A stretch of 64,000 nt of DNA from Cryptomeria japonica (GCF_030272615.1 NC_081413.1:554245136-554309135), one strand, 5' to 3'. Numbered from the stretch's first letter, positions 1-12,698 are shown. Numbers and translations: made by a program. The notes: generated by a model from the sequence alone, not told the origin.

Positions 1-3000
1 CTATATCTAAGTATTTGGGTAGTTATAGGGGACAAGGAGTGCTCAATTGTAGCAGTGAAGCTTGCTTGGTACCCATCGAGTGTCACACCTCCTCCTTGAT
101 CATCTGCATCACTAGAAAAATATAGGGCCACCCTACTAACTAATAGATGGGAGAACCTTGCCCCCTACCACCAAGTCACATGTTTCACCTGTTTTGGTTT
201 CTCCCGAGGACACTTTGCAACATTGTGAACTACATAGAAGTAGTGTATAAATCTAATTGAGATATTCTCATAATTCAATACCTGCTTCCATATACACCCA
301 CCTACCTATAACCATACTTTGACTAGCAAACATGAAGATACATCCAATTCTAGTCAAATCCTTGTAGAAGTAGAATGAATTAAACCATTTATTTTAGGGT
401 GTAGCCACAAGAACCAACCTAACATATTGCATATCCCTTAAAAGAAAGAGTCTACCTAGAGTTGAAGCCACAAATAAGGAAAACTTATTCAAACCAGCAT
501 AACTGAAAATGTCTATCTAAACTCAAGAAACCATGTTTTCATTAACAAAACCAACTTAAGCCAAAACCAAGGCCCATTAGATTATATATACTCTCGATCT
601 TCCCTATATAGACAAAGCAACACGAAAAAACATAGAGCAATAGGATAAATTTCTATAGACACTTTTAGATTTGCCAACAAATTTCTTGTTATCCATGCAT
701 ATGAATCAACTAGCCTAGTGTTGGAGTATTCCAATTTTTTGTTTTGATCCTTAGGGTTTTTGGCCTCTATTCTTCGCTAGGGTTTATCTTTCTATGTCTT
801 TGGCTAAAACCCTAGTCCTTGTGAGGTTCTTCATATGCTTTTTCAGCCCAAGATTCTATTTCCATGGTGATTGGTTGCCTAGGTTGTATCACTTAATTCA
901 CGAGTCTCAATCCCCCCAAGCCCCATTGTTTTATCAGCCTTGCATTTGTGCTAACTTGATACTAATAGTTTCCTTTTGTTCCTATTGCTTTGAATGCCTC
1001 GATGACGTCCTTAGGTTACTAGGCCCGATTGGTTGTCCACATGTCAACACCTAGTTGCATCACATAAGCCTTCAAATCGCATCTTTTATTTGAAAGATCC
1101 TTTTGAGACTACGAGCTAGAGTTGGGACATGTGCCTTTAGGTTTGAGTTCTATTGCCAGTTTTAGTGACATGGTGTCATAATTCTTTTGAGTCGGTGTCA
1201 TTTAATTGGTTTGTAATTGATAATCTATACATTCTGGGTGGATGAAGTAAAGTCTCATGTTGACTCTACTAGATGGCAACTTCCCATTGAATTGCAACTC
1301 CCCTTCACATCACAATCTCAGGTATGGGCCCCACTTTCAGCCATGCAACATGTGATGGCCATTAAGGGAAGGTTTTATTGGATAGGTATTACTTGTTGGA
1401 AGCAACGTGGAAGTTTTTTATTGTATCACATTGCTGCTTTGCATTACAATTTTTAGTTTAGGTTCTTTGTTCAAATTGCAAGATGGCAACCTATTGCAAC
1501 ATGTCCTTGGCAAGTGAATGTATGTTTGGATCATCTCGTGTCAAGGCGACATGGCATTTCATGATTGGTCTAAGCAATGCTTATGTGTACTTTCGGAAGA
1601 GAAGACACTAAATTCCTTGAAGATTTGATAGTGGGGAATCCCTAATTGCATCTCACAATTCCCTTGCATCACAAATTTTCAAAGGGCCCCAATCTAATGT
1701 ATGTGATGTGTAGTGGCCTTTATAAGCTCAAACAAATATGCTAAGGTGGAAGGCAAATGCCAATTTCTAGTTGCATCACAAGAGCCTTTCACATTGAAAT
1801 TTTTCATGTGGGTCCCACTTTAGGCTATGTAAAGTGCAACGAAAGTGAATGAAAATAAGCTAATGTAGGCAATGACTTAGCTATTGGTAAAGGTGGAAAA
1901 ATAGAACAATTTTATTGGGCTACATGTAAGTTGTTCCACCAAGTGGTTTGTATGTGCCAAAGTGGTCCTAGCTGGCATGACACGAGTTTAAATTTGATGC
2001 CTATCAAATTCTTTTCAAATCAAAATTTGTGATGTACGATAGCCATCGATCTAATCCTTTAGAGAAAATCAAAGTGAAATAGAGGTTCTTGACAAGAAAG
2101 GAAAATAGATCTAGACTATGATGAAGGGGACTATTGCTGACTTCTATGGTGCTCATTTTTTATCTAAGAATTCCCCAAGCATTTGTTAACAGTTAGTAAG
2201 AGGGAAGAATGTCATTACACCCCTCTTATGAAACAATTGCAATTTTCTTTTCATGCACAATAATGTTGAGATGAGTAGTTGTGTGGTTTATCAATTGATC
2301 TTTAATTGAGTAAGCAATGCAATGAATGTATAAATGACTCATATGATTAAAGTGTAACTGATGATTTGATATATCTTGAGCTTGAGATGGTTTAAGATTA
2401 GTCTAACTACTTTTGTGAATCTAAGTGGAAGCATGAGACTTCACTACCCTCCAGGAGGAGAGGGAGAGTATCATTGGGGAGAGGGTTGTAGACGTGAGAA
2501 GAGGTTGAGTTGCCATTAAAGCCAAATTCATACCCATTTTGAGATAAGTTGTCCCTGTTAGGGTTCATTGTTGTTGATCTTGTGCCTTAGTGGGTAGTGT
2601 TGGTATTTTGATGTTTCTAGTATCAGGACCTTGTGTTGTTTAGATAGACTTGTTTAAGGTCGTCACTATCTTATTAATGCCCTCTATCATTACTTTATTT
2701 TATTCAATATGATATTATCCCTTATCTTAGATCATTGAGAGTATATGATGAACTATTTACATCATCATATAAGCACCTTAGTATTGATAATTTAAGGTAA
2801 GACAAATAAAATTAACATGACAAGAATATGTTTCTTCTCTATTAATATATATAAATCCAAATTCTTTGTTGAATAAATAGTTGACGGCCTTGGTGATTTG
2901 TTAGAGCCTAAGTTATTAAGGGCCACATAATCTTTTATTTATCTTGTGTTATCTATATCAAGCCAAACCTTATTGGGTTGTGGTAATCAACTTCAAACAT

Positions 3001-6000
3001 GTTAATCCTTTAGACAACTTTACTAAACTTGAAGAGCTTGACTAAGCAAAGAGATCATTATGTTATACTGAAGTATTTCATTCGAATCTTGTCTTTGATC
3101 ATTCAATTCATTTGGATGCCAAGCGTAAGCTTATCTCATGTAACCAAATAACTATTTCTTGAATTATGCGAATTGGATTAATCTTTTGGAGTGGATATAA
3201 TAAACATCTTGTAATCCATACTGGGGGTTACACAATCTTTCTATCCAGCTTTTCATTTTGGGTTGGTATTGCTTAAAGGTATTGGCACCATGAGTAGAGA
3301 GAGGTAGCTTGTGGTGCTAGTGACTGCAAACTTCAATTCAAGTTCTCTGCTACAATTATCAAGCATGAGAAACTATTTCTTTCTCTTCTAAGATGTTCTT
3401 CTACATTTCGCTTAGAATTCGCTCTAGTTTTTTATGGCTTTCGATAGAGCATTAAACTCAATAAGATATCAATGGAATTGAAGATAGATATCTGTTTCAA
3501 TTCCTTTCCAATTGTAAATGAAATAGGTTTCTTTTGAAACAATATTGAATAGAGAAGCTGTCTTAGACCACAAAATAAAGTATAGTGGACAGCGCCACTC
3601 TTAAGTTGGTCTGTTAGCTTCAAGTAAACCAATAGCTTGCATGTTGTAGAATCATCTTGTCTCATTCAAATTAACTTGTAAACTTTTATACTCATGAAAT
3701 TCACTGAGAAACTCTGAGCTTTATCTTAATTCTTACATAGTGAATCTTTTCCAAAGACTCATTCGTAAAAATCTATCTATGCGCCGAATGGGAATTCTTG
3801 AGTAAACTGAAGTCTTCATTTCAAAGAGGACAAGTCCAGTATGGGATGGTCTATTAAATAAAACAATTATTCTCATAATTGGTAATTAATAGTTCTTGTT
3901 ACTGGTAATATTTAGGAGCCTATTGTAAGCAGAACTAAAATACTTGAAAGTACATTATCTTGCTTCGCTAAGGGGATTGCATTAACTTGATGCACATATA
4001 TGTAGGCATGTAGAATGCAGAGATAGCATGTGCATGTAGGGTGCAAATATGATTGTATATGAGTGCATATAAAGGAAGATATTGACTTACTTATCCCTAA
4101 ACATACCAAGTCTTATTTCATGTAGAGAATTGTCAGTAGGCTAGTGAGCCTAATCTGAAATGGAATTTCATTATTAGGAACATCAACTCTATGAACTCTC
4201 TAAATTCAATTCCATGAAGACCAGATTGGGTCATTTTTACATAATGCTATGGTAAAGAATGTTTCAAAACCATAAGTAACAATTAATGATCAATAGATTG
4301 TGATTCTTAACCAAATTATGAATGTTCTACTTAACCAGTTCACAGTGTGAAGTATACCAGCTGTCAAGGATGGTTTGCAATGAATGCATGTCCTTAAGCC
4401 GCTTGTCAAACTTTAAACAAATACGTCAATTAAGACCAAAAAGTGTTTGTGAGTCTCAAGTTGAGTAAGGGTGGGTGGACATATGATTGCACGTATGACG
4501 TGCTTAGCAATTTTAATTAAAACATTTGGCCAAGGTGGCACAAAGTTCTGCTTGTGCTAGTCAATCCACCAAGATCAGATACATAACCTAGTCAGTGGCT
4601 CATTCAAGTTAGCAAGGGTCTATAGTGTGTGGCTGACTAGAGCTATGTAGGTATCCAATCACCAAGCTTAGATGGCAACTAGACCTAATCTTGTGTTTGT
4701 ACCATCGCAAAGGGTAGGGCCACTCTCAAAAGGAAGGTGTTTAGGGGACTGTCAGGTCTGGAGTTGGAGGAAAAGCACCCTAATGATGCTCTCCCTCATG
4801 TGGAATATGCCGAGATTTGATCGGTTTCCAATAACATCAAGCAGAACTCTATAGATTTTAAACCCTACTTTGTCTTTCTTATCCATGGTTAGCATGTTTG
4901 TATATGCTAGACATAAAGATCAATATAGATTCTTTTGCATTCATGTTCTCATTCCAATTATATCATTACACTTGAAATGTATGTTCATGTTAGATTGATA
5001 GTTTCAAGTAAAAAAAATATCATGCAATTTTAGTTAGCTTCTCTTATTTGTTAAATGTAGCAAATCATTTACTTTACTTGTTAGTAGAAAGTTACCATTA
5101 AAAATGTGAGGATTTTTGAGGGGCAAAATGCTTGATATGAAATGGGTCTTATTTGTCAACCAACGGGTATTTATTAGAGATTTAAATTTTTCACATGCAA
5201 GAGTGAAAATAAGGTTGGAAAGATATTTTATCTCAGGGGTAAAAGGTTGCAGAGAAATGCAAAGCGAAAACCACTTTTGGCTTGCCTAAATGAGGACAAA
5301 AGGAGGGGAGATTTAAAGATGTTGTAGCATATCCCTTGTGCCTAATTCAATAGTAGAAAAGGACTACATGATACAAAGTTTTAGTTTTGTTTTCAAAATA
5401 GGTCTTCCCTTTTTTCTTTATGTAATTCTAGTTTTTTTTGAGAGTTATTGGGTTCTAGGATAGAGGCCGATAGTATTTTCCAAGACATACTTATGTTATG
5501 CTTGTAATTATGTGGGATTTGTAATGCCAAATAAATGTAAGGGCATTGTTTAATTCTCTCTCTGATTTCTACATTGGCACTGTACTATATATTTAGTAAA
5601 TCAATATAAGACTTATTCATGTTTGCTTGCAATCTATCTCCATTTCATTTTGAGAGTTTTAGGGAATTGAACACTTTCTAGGTGCACACCTGTTGCACTT
5701 GTGTCATGGTTTGGTTAGTTTGTATTCAAGGAATACAGTAAATATATCAGAAGTTATTTGTGATGTAAAGTCTTTTTGACTTGATATGTGGGAATTGTGA
5801 GATTGAATGGATTGTTAAGAATGTGTTTCCCTATTTTAGACATGAAGGCATTTGAAAGTCGAGGTTTTGTAAGACAAAGTCATGTGGCATAGGCTCATCT
5901 AAAATGTAATTTGCTCTATCCTTATTGTTATTGGTCTTGATTTGATTCTATTCTTGCAAGATGAGGCACCGATCTCTTATGCTTGTAGCTAACTCAACAT

Positions 6001-6288
6001 CTCAAAGATATCAATTAATGAACATCTACAAAAAGGTATAACTTATTGGAATTTTCTTGTCTTCATGGAGTTTAAAGGATGCAAAGGATAGACCTAAGTT
6101 TTCTTCCATTTGATCATCCTTTTGTGTATTTGGTACGAAGACAAATCAATTGCTGTAATTTAGTTGTTCACAATGTTGTAAAGGCACAAAGGATTTTGCC
6201 TACACTTGCTAATTTGAAATCCTTTGTTTATATATCTACGAATGTGTCAATTATCCACACATTTAGGGTCTATAGCTACAAACTATAT
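1..6288. other. Unassigned region without a recognisable gene
   Basis: No open frame here exceeds about 95 codons, and none shows a domain I recognise. I see no paired LTRs, no tRNA-like primer-binding site and no target duplication. The sequence is AT-rich with scattered stops on both strands. It is probably decayed repeat DNA, as in the rest of the window, but that is inference. The only internal structure I noticed is a weak degenerate repeat around 1053-1840, listed separately. Confidence 0.5.
1053..1840. repeat. Degenerate dispersed repeat, about four units
   Basis: Similar blocks recur near 1053, 1298, 1646 and 1768. Each combines a GTTGCATCACA-like string, a CCTTTCACAT-like string and, in three units, a GGGCCCCA or GGGTCCCA block followed by a CTATG or CATG string. 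Spacing is irregular and identity is modest, so this is either a worn tandem array or a piece of a decayed element. I have no family name for it. Confidence 0.3.
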
Positions 6289-6293
6289 GAAAC

Positions 6294-6755
6294 TGTGAGA
6301 TTTTGCCAAGATCAAGAGGCAATGGAAAACACAAATAAGAGAGAACAAAATAGATGATAGAAATAAGCCGTATTCTATCAAGATGAAAAATATGATCAAC
6401 TGGATCATTAAGCATTACATACAATGAATATAAGCCTACTTATATAGGCAAGGCTAGGGATATGTGAGCAGACAAACATGACATGTGGCTCAATAAGAAA
6501 CAAGGGTAGGTAGGAAATAGGTGTGGGTAGGTAGGAGAAACAATGTAATAGTCCACATGAGGTGGATCACCCACTGAATGTGGAGTGTAACAACAAGATC
6601 AACACCATAAAAGGTGGAAATTCTCCTACAAACACTATCCCAATGTGGCACAAACACCCAAGTGTCTCATACCCAAACTACTATGAGATGCATTTCTTAA
6701 GTAAACTTAAGTAAAGTGTAATAATATCCATGATGAATAATTATTTACACCAACA
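6294..6755 (-). repeat. Element H 3' LTR
   Basis: This 462-bp LTR runs from TGTGAGATTTTGCC to ACACCAACA on the plus strand. It closely matches 10084-10543 and the solo copy at 57472-57950. On the minus strand the LTR begins TGTTGGTGTAAATAAT. It follows the purine tract at 6756-6766. Confidence 0.93.
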
Positions 6756-6766
6756 CCCCCCCTTAA
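6756..6766 (-). other. Polypurine tract of element H
   Basis: The minus strand reads TTAAGGGGGGG immediately before the 3' LTR. This is the expected place and composition for the plus-strand primer of an LTR retrotransposon. Confidence 0.75.
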
Positions 6767-6977
6767 GTGCAACTTAGGGGAATGCACTTAAGTCTACAAT
6801 GCAACTAAGCAATGCAAGATGGGTCCCGGCTACTAGGCCATGTTAGATACCCATGTACAAATGCAAATGCATGAAAACCAATGCAATGAAATCTCTCACA
6901 AAGTGGGGAAAGAGAGAAAAACCCAATGGGAAAAAACCCTCCCCCAAAAGAGAGATGAAAGCTATACAAGAGAACTC

Positions 6978-9179
6978 TCATAGAAGAATGTGAAGGACAA
7001 AACCCCATGTGAGGAAAAAGTCCCCCCCATATGAGAGAAGAAGAGAAGCTAGGAAGCCCCGCCTCAGTGTGGAATCTGCACCAATGATAGAAGCTCGATG
7101 TATGAAGAAACTGCTCCACGAACGTCGAACAACATTCCTCCCCTTAGGAAGAAACAAAACCAAAGATGTATCCATGAAGTCTCCCCAATCATGAAGGGAA
7201 GATGTATGAAAAAAACTCATGATGAAAGGAATCTCTAAAAATTGCTCAAGTGTCCCCATGTCGATGCTGAAAGATACCCCCTCCAAAGGTGGTAAACTGT
7301 GCCACACTGCTGAAAAAGGCACTCCAAGATCTAGTGGAGATGGATGTAGAACATGTCCCAAAGACTCACATATCTCCTCAAAACATAAAGAGACCTCCTC
7401 CAACTGTTGTGCATAAGTATCCATAATCATATCAACCTCAAAAGAATTATCATGTAGAGAATGAACAAGAGGGTCAGAGTGTGCCCTCGCAACAATCGAA
7501 GAAGGATCATCTTCATCAAAGAGAAGATGAATGTCATCAATGATGTCTCCCAAATCTGTAATGTAGGATTCCACAAACAAACCTGCAATGCCTGTCAAGT
7601 AATCATCCCATGAATCTGAATCTGGAAGACAATGAATATCCTGTTGCACTGAATCACATGAAGGCAAAACTGTCGCACTATCTGCATCATCAGGTGCAAT
7701 AGGTGATGTGATATCAATATGAGGAGATGAAATACAAGACTCAAGAATGGGTTCACATGTGAGAATCCCCATGTTCAAGTGCCCAAAGTTCTCCTCAAAA
7801 TCTGAACCATCACAAGAAGTGTGATCATCATGTGTAGAATCATCAAATGTGAAATTATCATCATCAACAAAATCTGAAAAGGAGTATAACCGAGATGCAT
7901 GATCAACCACCCCAGTCGCAATGATAGCTCTAGTCTCCAAGTCTCTAATGAAAACTGACTCAGGTGTGAACTCCACAACTCTCTTAGTTGCGCCATGTGT
8001 GATTTGATAGATAGAAAGGAGATTGTTTGTCAAGTGGGGTACACACAACACATTATTGAAAGAGTTATCCCCAATGTCAATAGATCCTTTCCCAATCACA
8101 TCCATGTATGTATGATTGCCCATCAATATCTGCGGCATGGTGCAAGGCTCAAATGTAGAGAATATAGACTGCGAAGATGCCATATGATGAGAAGCCCCTG
8201 AATCTAGAAGCCATCTCTCTGAATCATGACTGATAGTAGCACATAGAGCTTTTCCTTTTCTTGTCCCAAAAGAGTGAGTCTTCCCACTTGTAGAAGCCAT
8301 GAATGCTTGCCCTTTTCCTTTTGAATGTGAAGAAGTGGAAGTTGATGAATCATCCTTCTTGTAGACATTAGGCAAATCAATGTTATGCTTTTTGATGATA
8401 TGTGTGAGCTCATCAATCTTCTTAGAATGGCAACGTTGCTCCTCATGACCAAACTTTTTACGATAAGCACAAGTAGGTTTCTCCCTCTTTGGTGAATTAT
8501 CCCTCTTGGAAGAGGATGAATCTCCTTGTTGTGGAGAAGATGGTGCTTTGTCCTTAGGTTTTGATTGCCATTTCTTCTTGTTTGAGTTGTCCTTTGCTTG
8601 ATTTCCTTTGTTCCCTTGATTTGCCACTAATGCTTGAGACTTAGAAGCCTTAAGAATGCCCATGCTTATCAACTTAGTTTGTTCCATCATCAACATTTCA
8701 TTGAAAGCATCAAATCCAGGCATTGTGTAGCTTGAACCCATTGTCATCCTATGGGTTTGGAAACTAGAAACAAATGCTGCATATTCTTGTGGAAGCTTGC
8801 CCATCAAGTTGAAGATCAATTGAGTATCCTTCTTATCAATGCCACAATCTTTGAGTTGTGCCCTCAACTCATTTGCCTTGGTGACATAATCTTGTATAGT
8901 ATCAAAGTTCTTGGGATCCAACATGGTGAGATCACTATCAATTTGATATCCCCTAATCTCATCAACTTGACCATACAAGTCTTGAAACTTTTTCCAAGCA
9001 TCCTTGATTAGAGTACACTTCTCAATATGAAAAATGAGATCCTTTGATACATACTTTCTTAAGGTACCAATTGCCATGATATTTTTAGTGAGCCAATCCA
9101 AGTGACCAACTCGATCAACCTTAGGATCAGCGGGAGCAACAATAGTTCCATCAATGTAATGAGTTAGTCCTTTTTCCAT
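6978..9179 (-). CDS. Gag-protease polyprotein with a long acidic C-terminal tail (Copia type)
   Basis: This 733-codon uninterrupted ORF starts at the ATG at 9179, downstream of the primer site. Residues about 50-150 resemble the Copia gag (UBN2) region, ending in an LPQEY...F string. A lysine/serine-rich linker (about 185-235) leads to a degenerate zinc knuckle at 237-250 (CAYRKKFGHEEQRC), in which arginine replaces the second cysteine. The aspartic protease motif LLDSGASHHM lies at about 324-333, with catalytic Asp326. A Copia-like string VLCVPHLTNNLLS follows at about 377. From about 438 to the end the protein is rich in Asp, Glu, His and Ser, and I recognise no pol domain there. The ORF is unusually intact for this window. 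Capsid and protease roles are known for the family; the tail's role is unknown. Confidence 0.85.
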   Translation of the reverse strand: MEKGLTHYIDGTIVAPADPKVDRVGHLDWLTKNIMAIGTLRKYVSKDLIFHIEKCTLIKDAWKKFQDLYGQVDEIRGYQIDSDLTMLDPKNFDTIQDYVTKANELRAQLKDCGIDKKDTQLIFNLMGKLPQEYAAFVSSFQTHRMTMGSSYTMPGFDAFNEMLMMEQTKLISMGILKASKSQALVANQGNKGNQAKDNSNKKKWQSKPKDKAPSSPQQGDSSSSKRDNSPKREKPTCAYRKKFGHEEQRCHSKKIDELTHIIKKHNIDLPNVYKKDDSSTSTSSHSKGKGQAFMASTSGKTHSFGTRKGKALCATISHDSERWLLDSGASHHMASSQSIFSTFEPCTMPQILMGNHTYMDVIGKGSIDIGDNSFNNVLCVPHLTNNLLSIYQITHGATKRVVEFTPESVFIRDLETRAIIATGVVDHASRLYSFSDFVDDDNFTFDDSTHDDHTSCDGSDFEENFGHLNMGILTCEPILESCISSPHIDITSPIAPDDADSATVLPSCDSVQQDIHCLPDSDSWDDYLTGIAGLFVESYITDLGDIIDDIHLLFDEDDPSSIVARAHSDPLVHSLHDNSFEVDMIMDTYAQQLEEVSLCFEEICESLGHVLHPSPLDLGVPFSAVWHSLPPLEGVSFSIDMGTLEQFLEIPFIMSFFHTSSLHDWGDFMDTSLVLFLPKGRNVVRRSWSSFFIHRASIIGADSTLRRGFLASLLLSYGGDFFLTWGFVLHILL

Positions 9180-10071
9180 AAGTTTACTCTATGCATCAAT
9201 TTTCCAAGTAGCATAATTATGAGGAGTTAAGAGAGGAAACTTAGAAGAACCCATAGCAGTAGAAAAGAAGGAACACAAAAGCACAAAAGCACAAGAGACA
9301 CCCTCCCAAATTCACTCAATCAAGGTACCCCCCTAAAAAATGATGATTTTGGCACTTTATATGTAGTGCGTGTACAATAGGCCACTTGCAAACAATGGCA
9401 AGGTGGATTTCTGATTTCAATTTACAACTTCTCAAAATGAGATCTAAGAGACTTCAACAAATACTGCTAGTGATCTAAACTGAGATCCAAGCAAAATGCA
9501 AGTACCAAATATGCCAAAAATGGCCAAATAATGAAAGTACAATTTCTACTTAAAATTACTGCAAACAAATGGCAGATTATGAAAGTAGATGAAAAAATAT
9601 GCACTTTCAAAAAAAATGGCACCTGAAAAGGAGTCCATATGAGCCCAAATGAAGCCTCCAAAGTTGTAAAAATCGAGATTTCACGATTTTCGAAAAACCT
9701 GTATCCGAAAATCAAAAAAATTCTGCACCACTATATAGATCACGAAATTCTACCCCAAAACAAAAAAAATTGCTCGTAAAAACGAGTCCGGATGAGTGAG
9801 ATATTGCTATTTGAAAATTGCCTACAAAATTATAATTTCTGGAAAATTTCCGCCGCAACATCAAACTTCAAATGCCTCTAGATTTGGCCTCCGAAGTCCG
9901 ATTTGGATGAAACAAAAGGCAAAACTGACTTTCTTGGACCTCCTCAATCCAATGGTAACCTCAGATTTGACCCATCAAGCTTGAATAATAACCTGCAATA
10001 GAAAGCTCCAAAATACACAATACCAAATAGCATCAATTTCTCTCAATTAGCAAACCAATGACACTCTAATG

Positions 10072-10083
10072 GCTCTGATACCA
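10072..10083 (-). other. Primer-binding site of element H (initiator Met tRNA type)
   Basis: The minus strand reads TGGTATCAGAGC directly abutting the 5' LTR end ...CTCACA. This is the classic plant Copia/Gypsy primer site complementary to the 3' end of initiator methionine tRNA. Confidence 0.92.
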
Positions 10084-10543
10084 TGTGAGATTTTGCCAAG
10101 ATCAAGAGGCAATGGAAAGCACAAATAAGAGAGAACAAAATAGATGATAGAAATAAACTGTATTCTATCAAGATGAAAAATATGATCAACTGGATCACTA
10201 AGCATTACATACAATGAATATAAGCTTGCTTATATAGGCAAGGCTAGGGATATGTGAGCACACAAAAATGACATGTGGCTCAATAAGAAACAAGGGTAGG
10301 TAGGAAATAGGTGTGGGTAGGTAGGAGAAACAATATAATAGTCCACATGAGGTGGATCACCCACTGAATGTGAAGTGTAACAACAAGATCAACACCATAA
10401 AAGGTGGAAATTCTCCTACACACAATCACAATGTGGCACAAACACCCAAGTGTCTCATACCCAAACTACTATGAGATGCATTTCCTAAGTAAATTTAAGT
10501 AAAGTGTAATAATATCCATGATGAATAATTATTTACACCAACA
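10084..10543 (-). repeat. Element H 5' LTR with TATA box
   Basis: This 460-bp LTR is the promoter-bearing copy for the minus-strand element. A TATA-like string (CTATATAAG on the minus strand, about 10229-10237) is conserved in the other two copies (a base or two changed in the 3' LTR) and is a reasonable core promoter. The TSD GAAAC follows at 10544-10548. Confidence 0.92.
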
Positions 10544-10548
10544 GAAAC

Positions 10549-11000
10549 TAACACAATAGTGACAAGACTAGGCTTAACAATTTTGCCAACTAGACTTGGT
10601 TTTGTCTTTGTAGAAATGTCTATTAGATATCTTTATTATTCTCTAAGACCCTCATTAGGATTACCCTCTTGAGTCTTGTGGAGCTCGATGTGTAGAAGAT
10701 TGGATCCAATCTTGTTCCATTGGCTTTCTCTTGTCCTTGGTTCAACGTCACCTTACTTGGATTGACTTAATCCCTAGATCTAGGTGTTGTGTCATCCCTT
10801 ATGAATGAGGGTAGCAAGAAAAAGAACCCACACCTAGGCCATAAGGTATAAGACCTATAAATCAGCCGTCTACTTGACAATCTCTCTTCTTCCCTAAGAA
10901 CTTCTTCATCTCATCAAAGGAATGAAAACTCAATAGAGCACAGGATAAGAGGCATCTGCCACATATGAAACGCCAAAACTTCTTTCACTTTATTTCCCTT
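10549..11000. other. Unassigned spacer between elements H and A
   Basis: About 450 bp without coding potential or repeat ends that I can recognise. It is the left flank of outer element A. The five bases before A's LTR are CCCTT, but the matching right flank is lost. Confidence 0.5.
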
Positions 11001-11480
11001 TGTAATGTCCCCATTTTCAAGTACTCTTGTAGTGCAATTGGTGTTGGCTTTCTAGGTTGGTATCAACAAGATCAGATGAATATTTTGATGTCACTAGTGT
11101 ATTCAGATGAACTGATGGAGATGAATGATACTTTTGGAATGGTTTTAGACAACTTGTCCATACTTATATATAAGTGTCAATCTGGACACCAATTAGGTCA
11201 ATTAGGAGTCTTGGCCGACTTACCATTTTTAGCATATTACTATTTATAGTAAGTGTTATTTTAGGCAACTAATCATAGCTTTAGTCTCCTCTCAACTTCA
11301 GTGTGCAACATCTTCAGTTTTAGGACTCTTGGGAAACATTTGTATTTTAAGCAGATAACTATTTATAGTAAGTGCTATATCTAATAGGTCTCAGTCTTAG
11401 TTTCCTCTTAGCTACAGAGTGCAGTACTTCAATTTTAAGTTTGGGCATTTTGTTATTTTTAGCATATTACTATTTATAGT
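11001..11480 (+). repeat. Element A left LTR, first part
   Basis: Starts TGTAATGTCCCCATTTT and matches 43693-44175. It contains repeated blocks of roughly 115 bp centred on the palindrome TTACTATTTATAGTAA (clearest at 11237-11252). Element F inserted inside the third copy of that palindrome, duplicating ATAGT at 11476-11480. Confidence 0.88.
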
Positions 11481-12698
11481 TGTTAGACAGTTCAAATAAC
11501 CGGAGGACAACTGAGGGGGGGTGGTGAATCAGGTGTCACCAGATTACTGGAACATTAAGCAATTAAAACTTCATTACCGAAACACATAAGATCAATACCG
11601 GAATACATAAACCAATTACCGAAATAGCAAATATACCAATTAAGCACAACCAACAATTAGAGAATAGACACCAACCACATGACACAAAGATTTGTACGTG
11701 GAAAACCCGGTAAAGGGAAAAACCACGGTGGGAAGCCTACCCACAGTCAGATAATACTTTTGCAATAAGTATGTGATTACAAATTGAGGGGCTTGCACTT
11801 GCAGGAAAGTCAACAGCTTAGAGCACACTGCTCATTACAAAAGGAGTCTCACTGACTACATAGAAATCTAGACTACAATCTAGAAGGAAGAATGAACTGC
11901 AATAATAACATCTCCTATGCCTGAATACAGTTCCACCGGAGGACTTAAACCTCTTGCATAAATCCAACTCGATCACCTATGATCGACCAAATCCTCTGCA
12001 TGAATGATTACTACATTGTTCGCTTGCATACCATCCATCATGATCTACAATGAGATCTTACATCATATTTATACAAACCCTCGACCTTAAACAATTAGGT
12101 CGGCCACCTGGACGATAAAACCTATTACATAATTATAAAACATGTCGGCCTGAGGCCAAACAAATATTATCCAACCCATTAGTCATCTCATAAACACATC
12201 GAGGAGTCCCAACAACACATCACATTAAGTCGGTCCATAACCTAGATAGTACCAGACCCAATTTAGGTCCACACATGCCAACGCAATGATCCCAATCAGT
12301 CAAGTCTCGAACACAATCACCATCAGCATCTTGAATCCCTACTAGAAGCCGCACCAACACCACTTATGCATAGTATCAAAAGATCTTCAACAAAGCTCTG
12401 CCTGTGAAACCCTCACCGAATCAATAAACCAGGCTTACCAGCATATAAGATAGCATCCGATCACCAAGTCAATACCAACTGACTGAACATATATCTGAGT
12501 AGCATGAATAGTAGATCTAAGCCAATTCCGTAAACCAAAGCATACCGAAGTATAATGGATCAACATGATCTTACCAACCAGAAACCAAACATCCTACCGA
12601 GACCAAAAAGATACTGGTAAACAGCCAAAGTAGCTAGTGCTGACATCAATGACAAAACATCAATGCAACATGTAATCATTTCCTCCAAATTGCCAACA
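11481..12698 (-). repeat. Element F 3' LTR
   Basis: 1218 bp, TGTTAGACAGTTC to TTGCCAACA on the plus strand, matching 26397-27613 at about 95% by eye. It is inserted in the left LTR of element A. Confidence 0.93.

Larger units (their letters stand above)
6294..10543 (-). mobile_element. Non-autonomous Copia-type LTR element carrying only gag-protease (element H)
   Basis: A 4.25-kb element is bounded by near-identical LTRs (6294-6755 and 10084-10543), each TG...CA, and by a perfect 5-bp target duplication GAAAC at 6289-6293 and 10544-10548. Read on the minus strand, the order is 5' LTR, an initiator-Met primer site directly next to the LTR, one 733-codon ORF, a purine tract and the 3' LTR. The ORF has gag and aspartic protease, but no integrase, reverse transcriptase or RNase H follows. 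The element must therefore depend on an autonomous Copia for mobility. This matches the class called TR-GAG or gag-only retrotransposons. The LTRs differ at roughly 4% of sites by eye, so the insertion is fairly young for this window. Confidence 0.93.

Noticed and set aside
794-1054. 86-codon frame as a possible small gene
   Set aside because: No domain, no recognisable start or splice context, and many similar-sized frames arise by chance in this window.
2190-2235. LTR start near 2203 (TGTCATTACACCCCTC)
   Set aside because: No matching LTR end or 5-bp duplication was found for it, and no PBS or internal region follows.
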